64,000 bases of DNA, from positions 1-64,000 of the forward strand of contig QJPP01001732.1 in NCBI GenBank assembly GCA_003996215.1, given 5' to 3'. The notes below the pieces were generated by a model, which saw only the letters and a program-made list of their open reading frames with translations, was not told the origin of the DNA and did not search any database. Source of the DNA: Jaltomata sinuosa (taxonomy: Eukaryota > Streptophyta > Magnoliopsida > Solanales > Solanaceae). The position numbers and the translations under genes are program-made. Positions 33,570 to 45,220 of the stretch are shown here, piece after piece. Position 1 is the stretch's first letter, and the number at the start of each line of letters is the position of its first letter.

Positions 33570-34813
33570 CTCTAAGCATCATCATCATCATCATCAGGAA
33601 CGAGTTCCTAATCCTGATCAGCTGTCTCATCATCTACCGCAATCTATGCGGTACCATTATCATCCTCCTAATCGTCCTCATCATTATGAGTGTCGTCTAC
33701 AGTAGGCTCATCATCATCTAAGGGCTCCTAAAAAGCTGGACCCATCTTACACATGTACATCACACTCTCTGTCATTGGGTATCGATAATTTAATGCCAAC
33801 ATTTCCTCTTCACTCGCAGGTCGACCACTAATTCTCAGCTGTAGATCTGCCATGCCGTACATTCTCCCCATCCAACTCTCATACCGAGCCTGTCAGTCAG
33901 CATTGGAAAGCACCGGCTGGTGTGTAGCATCTTGGGGCTTTGTTTTTGTCACATCAACCAGTTGGCTCACAAGGTACAGAACTTGGGGAGGGACCACATC
34001 ATGGATTTCTTCCTCAATATCATGTTGCCTTAGGAACTGGGTCACCAATCCTCTGTAACAAAAGCTCCATCTCTTATTGTTGCGGAACTTCATCATGTTG
34101 TGCCTTAATATCGAACCCACATTGATTGGTAAACCATTCATAAGCATGTATACCAGAACTACCCTATCTTTGGTCGTTTCAGTAGTGTAATTTCATGGTA
34201 GAAGTGTGCTACACACAATTTTCAACCACACTCTGGCCTCCTGGCTCAAATAGGCGTAATGCAGGGTGGCATGTCTCCCTGTGTCTGTACTTCATGCCCA
34301 ATGAACCATGGAACTCAACCCACAAAGTGTGTGGCAGATGTCTCTATAAGGAGGCTCTTCTCTCATCTCCAGGTAAGGTGCTCCATCAATATAAGGTGTC
34401 CCTAAGAACTCATTTATGACCCATGTGGTAAACCGAACATTCTTCCCTCGAACAGTTACCTTTTTTCTTTCTCCTTCACCAGTATGCCAGTTGGCATAGA
34501 ATTCCCTCACCAAAGTGAGGTTGCACTCTCCGGGATCCTGGAAGATATATTGGGCACCCAATCTGTAGACCATTTCATGAATTTAGGGGAATTCCCTTTG
34601 CAACTGTGCCTCATCAACATGCTCATCTGGTTGATACTTTGCTTCTTTCTGGGACTCAAACTAGTCTTGCCCCCTCATAAATACTGCCCTCTTTCTAAAC
34701 TGTTGCGGGGGTGCCCGCGGATTTGAGGGAGCTGTTGTCCCTGAAGATTCCCCTTTTCGGGACCTTTTGCCCCCCGTCCCTTTGGCCACTGGTTTCTTTC
34801 CTCTTGGAGGCAT
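33570..34813 (-). pseudogene. D extra (third) ORF: 'putative plant transposon protein' domain, function unknown
   Basis: From the ATG at 34813-34811 one reverse-strand frame of about 415 codons runs to the TAG after the Asp run near 33578. At least nine in-frame stops interrupt it and no frameshift is seen. The N-terminus is basic (MPPRGKKPVAKGTGGKRSRK), like a nuclear signal. The middle has LTLVREFYANW, then INEFLGTPY, then EEPPYRDICHTLCG, then MLMNGLPINVG and NMMKFRNNKRW. These are signatures I recognise from the plant family annotated as 'putative plant transposon protein' (Pfam Transposase_32, from memory). The tail is acidic (runs of Asp). It sits where Athila elements carry their env-like ORF, but no signal peptide or membrane segment is visible. 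The role is unknown. Confidence 0.72.
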
Positions 34814-35540
34814 TGTACCTACAACACATAAGTTACACAAATCAGCCCAGTACAATTAGAGCTAGCTAAATTAGTGTTTTTCATAGGATCATGACAAGCC
34901 CACACTTATTTCACTAGCAATGGTGTCTATAGGTTGATAACATGAGGTACTCAGACTTCCCTCTTTCAACACAAGTTAAGTTCCATTAACCAAAGACACC
35001 ATATCCACCAAATCATTTACACAAATACATTCCATAAAATTCTCAAGGATTCTCTACCCTTTTTTATTTCAACATTAAAAACTATTCAAAGTCACCACTT
35101 CATTCCATGTACTACACATTCATCACAATTTTTCTTGAAGTTTTTAAGGTGACCCATCTCTTTCTACTACTTATTATGCTTTCCATAAACCAAGACCCAA
35201 CACAAAATAAGAGACAAAATTCGAAATCCACCAACGTTAGTGCAACTACGAAAAATAATCTTCTTTTGTGGGTGTATCTCAAGCTTTCATTAATGGTGGA
35301 AAAATGTCAAATTCTTCCAACAAGATAGGCAAAGTTTACACCTACCAATCTTGACCATGAAAAGCATAAAGAAGAAGTAGAAAGCATTATAAAGTAAAGG
35401 GAGGAATTACCTTGAGAAATTATAGACTTTGTTTGAGCTTGAGATGGACAACAATGGAGGAAAAGAGAAAACTGTTGGGAAAGAGGGAAGGGGGGCGGCA
35501 CTCCAAGTTTTTGGAATGAAGAGAATTTGGAAATGAGGGG
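34814..35540 (-). other. Leader region upstream of the D extra ORF
   Basis: This is non-coding on both strands apart from short chance frames. It is AT-rich, with purine-rich segments. It lies between the promoter-like block at 35545-35960 and the ATG at 34813 and would be the 5' leader (or contain an intron) if transcription starts there. No LTR termini are found in it. Confidence 0.4.
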
Positions 35541-35544
35541 TTTA

Positions 35545-35960
35545 AAGAGGGTATATATTAAGAATTTTGGGTATTGAGTTGGTTGACCCTTGACCCGCCC
35601 TATTTTTTTGCTCAACTTGGACGCCAAATGCCGCCTGGTGCAATGCGCCCGAGACACACCTCACACAACATGCAGTAGTTTTACCAGTGGCATGGTGCAC
35701 TAGAAACACGCTAGTCAAGGCCCTTAGTAGTTTGGCGTATGGCGCAGTGCACCTGGGATGCGCCAGTCTGGGATTTCGCATGGGGCAACGCACCTGTTTC
35801 GCACCGATCTGGGTATCCATGAGGTGTAGTGCGCCTGGGATATGCCAGAAACGACACTCAGTAGTTTGTGTTGTGGCGCGGCGTGCCTCTACTGCGCTCA
35901 ACTACCCCCGCGGTAGTTTTCTCCCTGGGGTGGCGTGCCAAGGCTTTGCCAGACCTTTGG
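35545..35960 (-). promoter_or_regulatory. Internal promoter-like block in D: GC motif cluster plus TATA
   Basis: From 35620 to 35960 there are at least six units resembling those of the D LTR cluster: GTGGCATGGTGCAC (35687), GTATGGCGCAGTGCACCTGGGATGCGCC (35736-35763, quoted by parts), GGGGCAACGCACC (35780) and GTGGCGCGGCGTGCC (35873-35887). On the reverse strand these are followed about 60 bp later by TATATACCC (35552-35560) and a purine/pyrimidine leader. The layout copies that of the LTR promoters but lies between integrase and the extra ORF. Promoter activity is inference. Confidence 0.45.
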
Positions 35961-36211
35961 GACTCATTTTTTTTAGTTACTTATCTCTCCCGGTGCATCC
36001 GTAGCTGGAGTTTTCCTTTTTTTTCCTGCAAAAACAACAACCCATTAGAAAAATGATGGGTTGACTCCCACCTAGCACCTTAGTTTTGGTCGTCGCACGA
36101 CTCATATTTTTGTATTTTTGATATTTTTGTCCTAAACTATTACAATACATTCGTGGGTTTCCTCCCATGCAGCGCCTGATTTAACGTCGCAGCATGACGC
36201 AACCTCAAAGA

Positions 36212-37420
36212 TCACTCATCTGACAGGGTGATTGAGGTTTTCTCCCTGTCCACATCCTCAAACCAAAATTGCTTCACCCTTTGACCGTTCACCAAGAATG
36301 TAACCGTCTCGCCTTTCTTTCTGAGTTCAACTGCGCCATGCAGAGTCATTCGCACTATCTCAAATGGTCCAGACCACTTAGACTTAAGCTTTTCGGAGAA
36401 AAGCTTCATCCTTGAGTTGAATAGGAGGATCTGTTGGCCAGGTTCAAACGAGCACGGAAGGATATGCTTGTCATGCCACCTCTTTGTCTTCTCATTGTAG
36501 AGCTTGGAATTCTCATATGCTTGCAACCTAAACTCATCAAGTTCGTTAAGCTGCATTTGCCTCTTCCTCCCAGCCAGTTCATCATCCAAATTTAGCTTCT
36601 TTATAACCCAATAGGCTTGGTGTTCCAACTCGACTGGCAGATGACAAGCCTTACCATATACAAGCCGATATGGAGAAGCTCCAATGGGTGTTTTGTAGGC
36701 AGTTCTGTACGCCCATAGTGCATCATCAAGCTTCTCAGCCCAATCCTTTCTCTGTGCATTCAAGGTCTTCTCCAGAATCTGCTTCACTTCCCGATTCGAT
36801 ACCTCAACTTGGCCGCTCGTTTGGGGATGATATACAGTAGCTACCTTGTGACACACCCCATACTTTGCTAATAATTTACTGAATCAATTATTGATGAAAT
36901 GCGTCCCACCATCACTGATTATAGCTCGTGGCGTACCGAATCTTGTGAATATGTTCTTCTTGACAAACTTTAATACTACCTTTGCATCATTGGTTGGAAG
37001 GGCGACTTCTTCTATTCATTTTGACACGTAATCCACCGCAATGAGTATATACTTATTACCGAAGGAAGGTGGGTAGGTCCCTATGAAGTCAATTCACCAT
37101 ACCACAAAAATCTCTACCTGAAGGATATTCTGCAAAGGCATCTCATGCCTTCTTGATATAGCTCCAGTCCTCTGGTATTGGTCACAACTCTTCAAGAAAG
37201 CTGCGGCATCTTTGAATATAGTAGGCCAATAGAAGCCTGACTTTAACACTTTATATGCGGTGCACTCTCCTCCATGATGTCCCCCATAAGGAGAAGAATG
37301 AAAACTCTCTAAGATCTCCCTCACCTGACTTTCCGTAATGCATCTTCTAATTATTTGATCCGGACCTCGCTTGAACAAATAAGGCTCATCCCATAGATAG
37401 AATCGAGAGTCGTGATGCAA
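36212..37420 (-). pseudogene. D integrase
   Basis: The N-terminal zinc region (37420-37094) has HSSPYGGHHGGECTAYKVL, then CDQYQR where the family has CDQCQR, so one zinc-binding Cys is Tyr. The core first Asp region (IAVDYVSK, about 37040) and second Asp (IISDGGTHF, about 36915) lie between stops. From 36856 an open piece of 214 codons begins just after the second Asp. It carries VYHPQTSGQVEVSNREVK, with the catalytic Glu in NREVK, then the GPF-like C-terminus (KWSGPFEIV), to the terminal stop at 36212. This is the best-preserved pol segment of D. Confidence 0.82.
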
Positions 37421-38958
37421 CTTCTTTTTCTGTTGAGTAGTGGCTTCCGGGGATACACCCCACTCACCACTAGATTGACAAGATTAGCATACCATGGAAG
37501 CTCAGCAAGACTAAGGTCTAGGAGTTGTTCATCTAGAAACTCTTCTCTGATATGTCCTTCATTAGGCACATGAGACCAATCCTCAAGTCTAGACAACTGG
37601 TCTGCCACTTGGTTCTCTGTGCCTTTTCGGTCCCTTATCTCCAAGTCGAACTCCTACAACAGCAAAATCTACCGAATAAGTCTTGGCTTTGCATCTATCT
37701 TGCTGAATAAGTACCGGATATCAGCATGATTCGTGTATACAATCACTTTTGTTCCCACAAGATAGGAGCGAAACTTGTCAAAACCAAATACCATCGCCAA
37801 CATCTCTTTCTCAGTGACTTTGTAGTTTGTCTGAGCTGAGTCCAATGTCTTACTCGCATAGTAGATAGAATGAAATACCTTGTTGACTCTCTGACCCAGC
37901 ACAACTCCAACTGCATCATCACTAGCATCACACATAAGCTCGAAAGGTAGCTCCCAATTTGGAGCAATCAATATAGGAGCTTCAATCAAGCGCTTCTTTA
38001 GATTTTCAAATGCCTTGACACAGTCATCACTGAATTCATACTTCACTTTTTTCTCAAGAAACTTGCACATTGGCCTGGATATCTTGGGGAAGTCTTTGAT
38101 GAAGCGTCTGTAGAAGCCTGCATTTCCATGAAAACTATGAACCTCTCGTACAAAAACTGGAGGTGGTAGTTTCTCAATAACCTCTATCTTCGCGCGGTCT
38201 ACTTTGAGTCCCATATTCGATACTTTATGGCCAAGTACAATACCTTCCGTGACCAAAAAGTGACACTTCTCCCAATTAAGCACCAGATTCGTCTATTTGC
38301 ACCTCGCCAGTACCCAATCTAGATTCCGTAGACAAGTATCAAATGACTTCCCAAACACTGAGTAGTCATCCATGAATATTTCCACAATCTCTTCCACCAT
38401 GTCAGAAAAAATAGCCATCATACACCTCTGAAATGTAGCCGACACATTACAAAGCCCAAAGGGCATATGCTTGAAAGCATATGTGCCATAAGGACAAGTA
38501 AACATCATCTTCTCTTGATCCTCATGTGTTATGGCTATTTTATTGTAGCTAGAATATCCATCTAAAAATCAAAAGTACTCCTGGCTGGCTAATCGATCCA
38601 ACATTTGATCAATGAATGGGATGGGATAGTGATCTTTTCGGGTGGCTTCATTCAGTTTCCAGTAGTCCATGCAAATTCTCCACCCAGTGACTGTACGTGT
38701 TGAAATCAGCTCATCCTTCTCATTCTTTATCACAGTCATCTGACCTTTCTTGGGGACACATTGCACAGGGCTGACCCAGTTGCTATCTGAGATAGGAAAA
38801 ACAATAACTGCGTCTAGCCACTTGATCACCTCTTTTCTCACTACCTCCTTCATAGGCGGATTCAGTCTTCTCTGATGCTGTGCCATGGGCTTGTACCCCT
38901 CCTCCATATATATATTATGCATACAAAATGATGGATTGATTCCATGAATGTCAGACAT
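37421..38958 (-). pseudogene. pol: D reverse transcriptase and RNase H
   Basis: The frame 38958-38569 has HQRRLNPPMKEVVRKEVIKWL, then WVSPVQCVPKKGQMTV, and HYPIPFIDQMLDRLA. A stop and shift follow near 38568. The frame 38508-38293 has PFGLCNVSATFQRCMMAIF and an intact catalytic FMDDYSV (DD at 38369-38364). The frame 38283-37669 continues the thumb (NWEKCHFLV, GFYRRFIKDF) into RNase H (LMCDASDDAVGVVLGQ, then YTNHADIRYLF). The ENQVADQLSRLE boundary motif is at about 37610. The catalytic residues seen are intact; stops and shifts disable the gene. Confidence 0.82.
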
Positions 38959-39114
38959 CTACCACCCAATTGCTCTCTTCCTCTTTCGCAACACTGCTAG
39001 CGCCTCATTTACCTGTACTTCATTCAACTCGGCTTCTAGGATTACCGGAAGTGTATCATATTCACCCAAATATGCATACTTTAGATGAGGGGGGAGTGGT
39101 TTCATCTTTAGATT

Positions 39115-40227
39115 TTAGGCTTCTTCAATAGACAGCTTGGAAGGGGATCCCAATGGTCTATTAAGAGGCTCGAACGCGCTATTGCTAGACAATGCACTAG
39201 ATGCCTCCAAGCATTGAATCATCTCATGTGCTGCTCCATCTCTATACAAGTCTGTCCCTGTTAGGGCTCTCTCCAATGGATCTGAGGAACTGATGAGGGG
39301 TACTCTTGAGTCTATTTCCACCATAGTAATAGCCGATAAGTCTTCATACAGTGCAGGCAACTTCATTGCCTTATACACATTGAAGACTTCTACCTTGTCA
39401 TGTGCTCTCATGGTGAGCTTCCCTGCTGCCAAATAAATCAAAGCTCTCCCTGTAGCCAATAATGGATGTCCCAAAATAAATGGAACTTTTGGGTCTGGTT
39501 CAAAGTCCAAAATCACAAAATCCACCGGAAAGATCAACGAACCAATCTACACCAATACATCCTTTATAATGCCCTCAGGTCTAGCCAAAGATCTGTCTGC
39601 TAGTTGCAGCACAATTGTAGTGGGGCGAGGACTACCCAACCCCATATTTTTGAAGACTGAAGATGGAATAAGGTTAATTCTTTCCCCAAGATCGCATAAT
39701 GCTCGAGCTATAACTTTCTGGCCAATAGTGATCTCAATAGTGAAACTTCCCGGATCTTTTAACTTGGTTGGCAACCTGTTATGAATCTGAGAAGTGCATA
39801 CCTGTGTAAGAGCGATTGTGGCATATTTGGTCCGCCTATACTTGTTTTCCACAATGTCCTTGATATATTTCGCATACTTTGGGACTCTCTGAAGAACATC
39901 TATGAGTGGGAGATTAATGTGTACCTGCCTCAAGAGGTCAAGAAATTTCTTGAATCCAACCTCCTCTCTCTTTTTGATCAACTTCTGTGCGAATGGTGGA
40001 GGACGATTCATAATAACTTCATCTTCTTTCACCTCCGTCTCAGTCCCAGGTTTAGCCTTTTCAGTTGCAACCTCAACTACCTTGGGATCTGTTTGCTTTG
40101 GTGCCAACTCTTTCAGATCCAACCCACTTGTAGTAGTGACTGCATTCACCTGCTTTGGATTTAGGTCCGTATCACCTTGAAGACTACCCTGTGGTCTCGT
40201 ATTTTGTGCTCCAGCTAGCTGCCCCAT
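39115..40227 (-). pseudogene. D protease region
   Basis: The frame 40227-39547 (226 codons) starts in the gag-protease linker (Thr/Pro/Lys-rich), passes VPKYAKYIKDI and reaches ALCDLGERINLIPSSVF. The active-site Asp is kept but the residues after DLG are Glu-Arg instead of the usual Ala-Ser, which would probably inactivate it. After one stop at about 39544 the frame 39537-39115 continues with MIFPVDFVILDFEPD and VPFILGHPLLATGRALI, the C-terminal ILG motif. A spacer to RT follows, without homology that I recognise. Confidence 0.8.
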
Positions 40228-40287
40228 TTGTTTTTCTAAATTCCAGATGGCAGTTGAGTGATCCTTGGCAGTTGCTTCATACTTAGC

Positions 40288-41472
40288 TTAGCTCTCAATG
40301 ATAGACTTCAGAATGTCTTCTATGTTGCTAGGCATGGCTGCAGGCTTGTTGTTTCTAGTAAATTGTTGATTCTGTCCTTGTGGCCTGAATTGATTCTTGC
40401 CTTGGTTGTTCCCATATGACAAATTATTTCGCAGATTTGCATTGTATGCATTCCCATAATTCTGATTTCCACCTCTCTGAGCATAACCAACAAAGTTCAC
40501 AAAATCTGGATTTGCTGCACAATCTTCAGATAGATTATCACCTCCACAGGTATCACAAAACTAAATAGTTGTTGGCTGAACTGCATTAACCTGCACCTAA
40601 TTATTCCTAAGAGCCAATTTGTTGAGAACAGTAGCTATGTTGCTCATCTTATTAGCCATAGACTCCACCTTGGCAAATAAAGCCGTGTTAGAATCTACCT
40701 CAAGCATTTTGGCAAGCTTCTTAGGTGCGGCTCTGCTAACATAACCGTTCCATTCTAAATTGCTCTGTGACATCCTCTGCAGAAGAGTATAGAACTTGTA
40801 ATATGTATTCTCAAGTGCTTTCCCGTCTGTTGCATAATCTAGTAGGATCTTCGAATAAGGCTCAAGCCCTCCCTGAATGTATGTACCAATACCTCATTTG
40901 TCTGCTGATGATGAGGGCATGCCATAAGGAGGGCCTTAAATCGCTCCCAAGCTGTGTAGAGATTTTCACCATCTTTCTGCCTGAAACTCAAAATCTCGCT
41001 CCTTAGCCTGGATATCTTTCTGGAGGGAAACAAACGCATCAGGAATTTTTGGGCCAAATCATCCCATGAAGTGATGGAGTTCGGTGGTCAGCCTCACGTA
41101 GTCTACTGCAACCCCTATTGGTACGAACGTATCACAGATTTCCAGAAAATTTTGGATGTGTGTCTGCAGGTCCTCATGTTATAAGCCCGTGAACTGGCCA
41201 TTGGTGTGGAAGAGTTGCATCATACTCTGTTTGAGCTCAAAATGACCGCCCAGTTCGGGTTTCCAGATTCTGTTGGTAACATTTGTCAAGAGTGGGATTG
41301 CCACATCGCACACTGACCTTGGTGCTGCCATTTCTGTGATAACAACTTTGGGTTGTTCAACAAACGGGATTGTCTCCTCTTCAGCCACCTCGTGAATCTT
41401 AATAGGATAAAGAACTGCTACCCTTCTCCACTGATGAAATAGTCTTTCAGGTTCAGGGTGTGGCTCTACCAA
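40288..41472 (-). pseudogene. gag: D gag
   Basis: The gag frame begins near 41472 with a basic/acidic N-terminal stretch and NRIWKPELGGHFELKQSMMQ, typical of Athila gag, and is interrupted near 41180. The capsid part (41057-40839) reads AQKFLMRLFPSRKISRLRSE, then SFRQKDGENLYTAWERFKALL and CPHHQQTNEVL. The C-terminal Asn/Gln/Gly-rich tail is 40500-40288 (GGNQNYGNAYNANL and similar). A retroviral zinc knuckle is only hinted at near 40520-40565 and looks decayed. Confidence 0.8.
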
Positions 41473-41606
41473 ATCTTTTTTCCTTTCTAGTTTGTTGACA
41501 GCTCAAAGTTTGTACCTGCAGATTTTACCAAACGCTAATATCAAGTTGTCAATACTTGAATAATAAAGCCGTACAAGAAAAGTTAGGAATTTGCTAATTT
41601 CTAAGT

Positions 41607-41623
41607 CCTTGGCAACGGCGCCA
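41607..41623 (-). other. D primer binding site
   Basis: The reverse strand reads TGGCGCCGTTGCCAAGG a few bases after the 5' LTR end (41630). TGGCGCCGTTGCC is the usual Athila-clade primer site, reported as complementary to tRNA-Asp. Confidence 0.85.
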
Positions 41624-41629
41624 AAAACT

Positions 41630-43037
41630 TGTTAGGTGATTTCCACTCACACGCAAGTGTACGTGGTCATCCAAGTAATAGGAACTGGTTAGTTCGAATA
41701 TCGTACCCAAGAGACTTGTGACTTAGCAAATGATCCACTTTAATCGTATACAGCTAAAATAAACAAGTATGAAAGTAACAAGAGTATGGTTTTGCAGTGA
41801 TTGAATAATTAAAATACATTGACAGAATAAAATGCAGGTAAATAATGATTGTATTAATTCCAAGTTTAGAGAGAAGTCCAGGCTTACAGATTTATTTCAT
41901 AATCCTAAGTAGTAATCACTTGAATTGACTTGTTCATTCACCTAGTTGTTGATTCCACGGTTGATATTACAACTATGGTATCTCGAGCCTCTAGTTGCCT
42001 ATTCAAAATAGCATCACAACTACATCGTTGAGCGAGGATGTGACATCTTATTTTAAAAGCATTTATATTTCTTCCCGTATGAACCAAGAAAGGCGTTCTA
42101 GGTATATCTCTATCATAGTCGCTAACCTACCCTTTACGTTACAAAAGAGAGGTATTGCTCCTTATATTCCTCAATCTACCTTGTTGATTCCTCTCTCGAG
42201 TTCACAACAAGGTTATATATTTATCTTAATGGCGGCCAAGCATCAAAATACTAAAACAGTAATATAAGAACAACTAACAATGTCAAATGAACAACCAATC
42301 CAAATTCAATATTAAATAGTCATGCGTTTGTAGCCGTAACCCCAGAACAAGGGTTCTTAGCCACTCATACTACAACAAAGAACAAAGATAATATTGTTTT
42401 CATCCAAAGTTATGACTAAGAAAAAGAAGAAGAAGAAAAACCTAATGGTGAAATCTATTCTTGCATCTTGCTCTCCAAAAATATGACGGACCCCTTCAAA
42501 AAACATACAAGGTTCTATTTATAGGGTTTGGGAAATAACCCCTTTTCCTTCATGAAATCGGAATAGAGAAAAGCCAAAAATTTTGTCGATATAGCGCCTA
42601 GCGCGCCGTGCCCCTATTTTACTAGGATGGCCCTACGGAAGTTTTGGTGTTGGCGCGCTGCACCACGGATGCGCCCGAACTGGGCTTTAATTGTTTGCCT
42701 GATGGCGCACCGCGCCTGGAAGGCTCCCAGTGTGTGCTGCGGTTGTTTGAGGCCTGGGGCACCGCGCCAGGTACTCGCCTGGCTACCCCCGACCTATTCT
42801 CACTTCCTTGTTTACTCCCGAGCACTCCTCTACATTACTTCCATGCTTTACTCTTTCGTTTCGTCTTTCCATGGTCATTTCCCGCGTCATCTCACCTGCA
42901 AGTATCTAATCATGTGTCTTAGTATAACATATAGCAATTCCAATTAAAACACACAATATATAGTAAGTAATGTTCTCAAACATAAGGTTAACATGAGTAA
43001 AATATGATAAACGGGAATATAAATATGCCCAACATCA
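41630..43037 (-). repeat. D 5' LTR
   Basis: 1408 bp. Starts TGATGTTGGG at 43037, ends CCTAACA at 41630. It contains the motif cluster (42595-42780), TATA (42516-42524) and a leader that matches the 3' LTR. It lacks one block of about 51-55 bp between two GCGCC units that the 3' LTR keeps, so the deletion or gain happened after insertion. Confidence 0.93.
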
Positions 43038-43702
43038 ACCACCATAGTGGTTGACACACCGCCATAGCGGTTGATACACCGCCATAGCGACCTCTATCGT
43101 AGCGGAGAAAATACCGCTATAGTGGAAGTCAGCGTTGGACAGCCTCCGCCATAGTAGTTGACTCCGCTATGGCAGTACCATTATAGTGAAGCAGACCGCT
43201 ATAGCAGAGCATGATGAGATTTAATGCAGAAACATCCCCAAAATAGTCAGTTTTCAACAAAGACATTTTGGTAGAAAGGCAAGGCGATTTTGGGCAAATT
43301 TCCTCTATTTTCCATCATTTTTCATCCCAAAGGTAAGGTTTCTACTCCCCAAACGCCGTTCTATCATTCCTACGCTATAGAATTACTAGGGGTGGACTTG
43401 GGGAAAGGTTTGGGATGACCTAGGAATGGTAGAATCGGGGGACAAAGGGGATTCTAGGGTGCTAGAGTTGTTGGGTCTTGATCATTAATGATGGGTGATG
43501 ATCACTTAGCCATAATTCTCTAAAGGTATCACTTAAAAATGATGAATTTAGGTGAGTTGATAGTGGGAAAGCCCGGTAATGGGTGGAATAATCATAGGTT
43601 GGCCTGGGAATTGGGATTTTGTACAATCCGGGTACTTTGAGTCAGTAATTGATTATAGTTTTTGCATATTTGTTTCTAGACCAAGAACAAGCAAGAGATC
43701 CT
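43038..43702 (+). repeat. E1 left LTR, piece 2 with the CCGCTATAGCGG cluster
   Basis: It resumes after D with the second ACCAC copy and matches 51312-51935. The first 160 bp are units such as GCCATAGCGGTTGA (43062-43075) and ACCGCTATAGTGG (43112-43124), the E-family near-palindrome cluster. The match stops at CAAGAGATCCT, where inverted fragment H begins. Confidence 0.85.
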
Positions 43703-45220
43703 TGTCACGACCCAGACCGTCGTGAGTGGCACCTACCCAACCATCGGATGAACGAACCGATAGAGTTCAACCCTTTTGCCTAGACTAACATCCTAAAACC
43801 AGCAACGAAAAGCAAACTAGCAATTTGAAATCAGCAAATAACCAAATCATTAACATTATCCTGCGTAAAATCCCTCATAGGAACTGAAAGTAGTTGTACC
43901 AAACAATTCTACCAACATCTAGAGTACGAGTATGCAACCCCAAAAGAAAATACAGAAACAGTTTTAAGCCCGACACAAGTGGGCTGAAACTATAAGGATA
44001 GATCCAAGGTAGCTTGATCGAGCAGCTCACCCTTGAAGTCCAAAATTGCTGGTGCTATAGATGAGGTCGTGTCTCAGCCGCTGAAAGATTTTCTGTACTC
44101 ACCAAAAGAAAAGCAAGTGCAGTATCAGTATACCACCACTGTGTACTGGTAGGATCATCACCCAGTTTTCAAATAAACAGTGTATAGGCAGTACAACAAT
44201 ATCAAGTAAATAGTATGGAAGACATACAACAATGTTAACAGGCACACCTGAACTACAAGTCTCTACTTAACTTGTTCCCGCATAAAATCCACTTCATATA
44301 CTCTAAACCACCATCACATGGCCATAACCCATACCTTTCCGTCTAGCCCGGACCTACCTCGGGATCCCCTCTAGACAATACCTAAGTGTCAATGAACAAC
44401 CCGGCCTAATCCAAGATTGACTCAACGATATAATATAATTTCCTGGTCACTCAAGGACCACCAAACAAGTAACACATTTAAATAAACAACCTGGTCCACT
44501 CACGGAACCAATATCAGGCAATGCAACACAACAATATAATGCAATGATGTAGTAAAATAAACTCATACCAGGCATGGTACCCAAGCCAACTGTTAGTATT
44601 CCCATACCAGGCGTGGTACCCGAGCCAACCGTTAGTATTTCCGTACCAGGCGTGGTACCTGAGACAACCAAATGTCCACAATCCACAGTCAAATAGATGA
44701 ACAAACAACTTGTAAAACAACAAGCAAACACACCGTTCAACTCACAGACTGTCAAACAGGACCCTTAGACATTCTACACAACTTCCCTAAGCAATGTAAT
44801 TCATACCAACACTTAGATAAGAGTACAAAATTATACAACATTCACAGGAATCGTAAACCATCACCTACCTCGAAATGATCCAAGCTCTGCTTAACCCGAG
44901 CTTTCCTGTGTTACAGATTCCTTTCTCGTTCTTGGTCTAAAATAACATACAAGTACATGAAATTAACAAACAAGGCCTACATATTGCCCGGATTACACCA
45001 AATACAAAACCCCAGGCCACCCATGATCATTCCACCTTTTTCCCAGGCTTTCTCAACCTTAATTTCCCTAGTTCTATCATTTTTACGGATAAAAATAGAG
45101 AATTTAAAAACCTATGATCATAATATCTTATTTTTAACAACACCCAAGAACATTCATGTTTTGAATCCCCTTCCTTCCCCGGATTCTACCATTCCTAGGT
45201 TATTCCAACCTTCCCCCAAT
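43703..45220 (-). mobile_element. Fragment H: inverted E/F-type LTR piece inside the E1 LTR
   Basis: It begins with a proper LTR terminus on the top strand (TGTCACGACCC, the reverse complement of GGGTCGTGACA). It follows the E/F LTR backwards through the GGTACC units (44573-44660) to the 'cattcctaggt' block near 45195, where it breaks off. About 230 bp of E1's own LTR (equivalent to 51935-52165) is missing at this spot. It may be the remnant of an inserted solo LTR or element with a deletion on its right, or a local inversion/duplication. Confidence 0.7.

Larger units (their letters stand above)
30340..43037 (-). mobile_element. Element D: near-complete Athila-type retrotransposon with an extra 3' ORF
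   Basis: The LTRs are at 30340-31798 (3') and 41630-43037 (5') and read TGATGTTG...CCTAACA on the reverse strand. A perfect target duplication ACCAC lies at 30335-30339 and 43038-43042. The primer site TGGCGCCGTTGCC is next to the 5' LTR and a polypurine tract next to the 3' LTR. Reverse-strand order is gag, protease, RT, RNase H, integrase, a promoter-like region, an extra ORF and a long 3' non-coding part. There is no chromodomain, and the order and primer site identify the Athila clade. It is one of the youngest insertions in the nest. Confidence 0.92.

Noticed and set aside
34292..34573. Idea that the D extra ORF is a host gene fragment captured once
   Set aside because: Its motifs are those of a family widespread in plant repeats, and its place between integrase and the 3' LTR is the standard extra-ORF position of Athila elements.
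44447..44755. 102-residue reverse-strand frame with repeated Gly-Thr-Thr-Pro-Gly units, resembling a cell-wall repeat protein
   Set aside because: It is the reverse reading of the tandem GGTACC units in LTR fragment H; repeats in DNA explain the peptide repeats.
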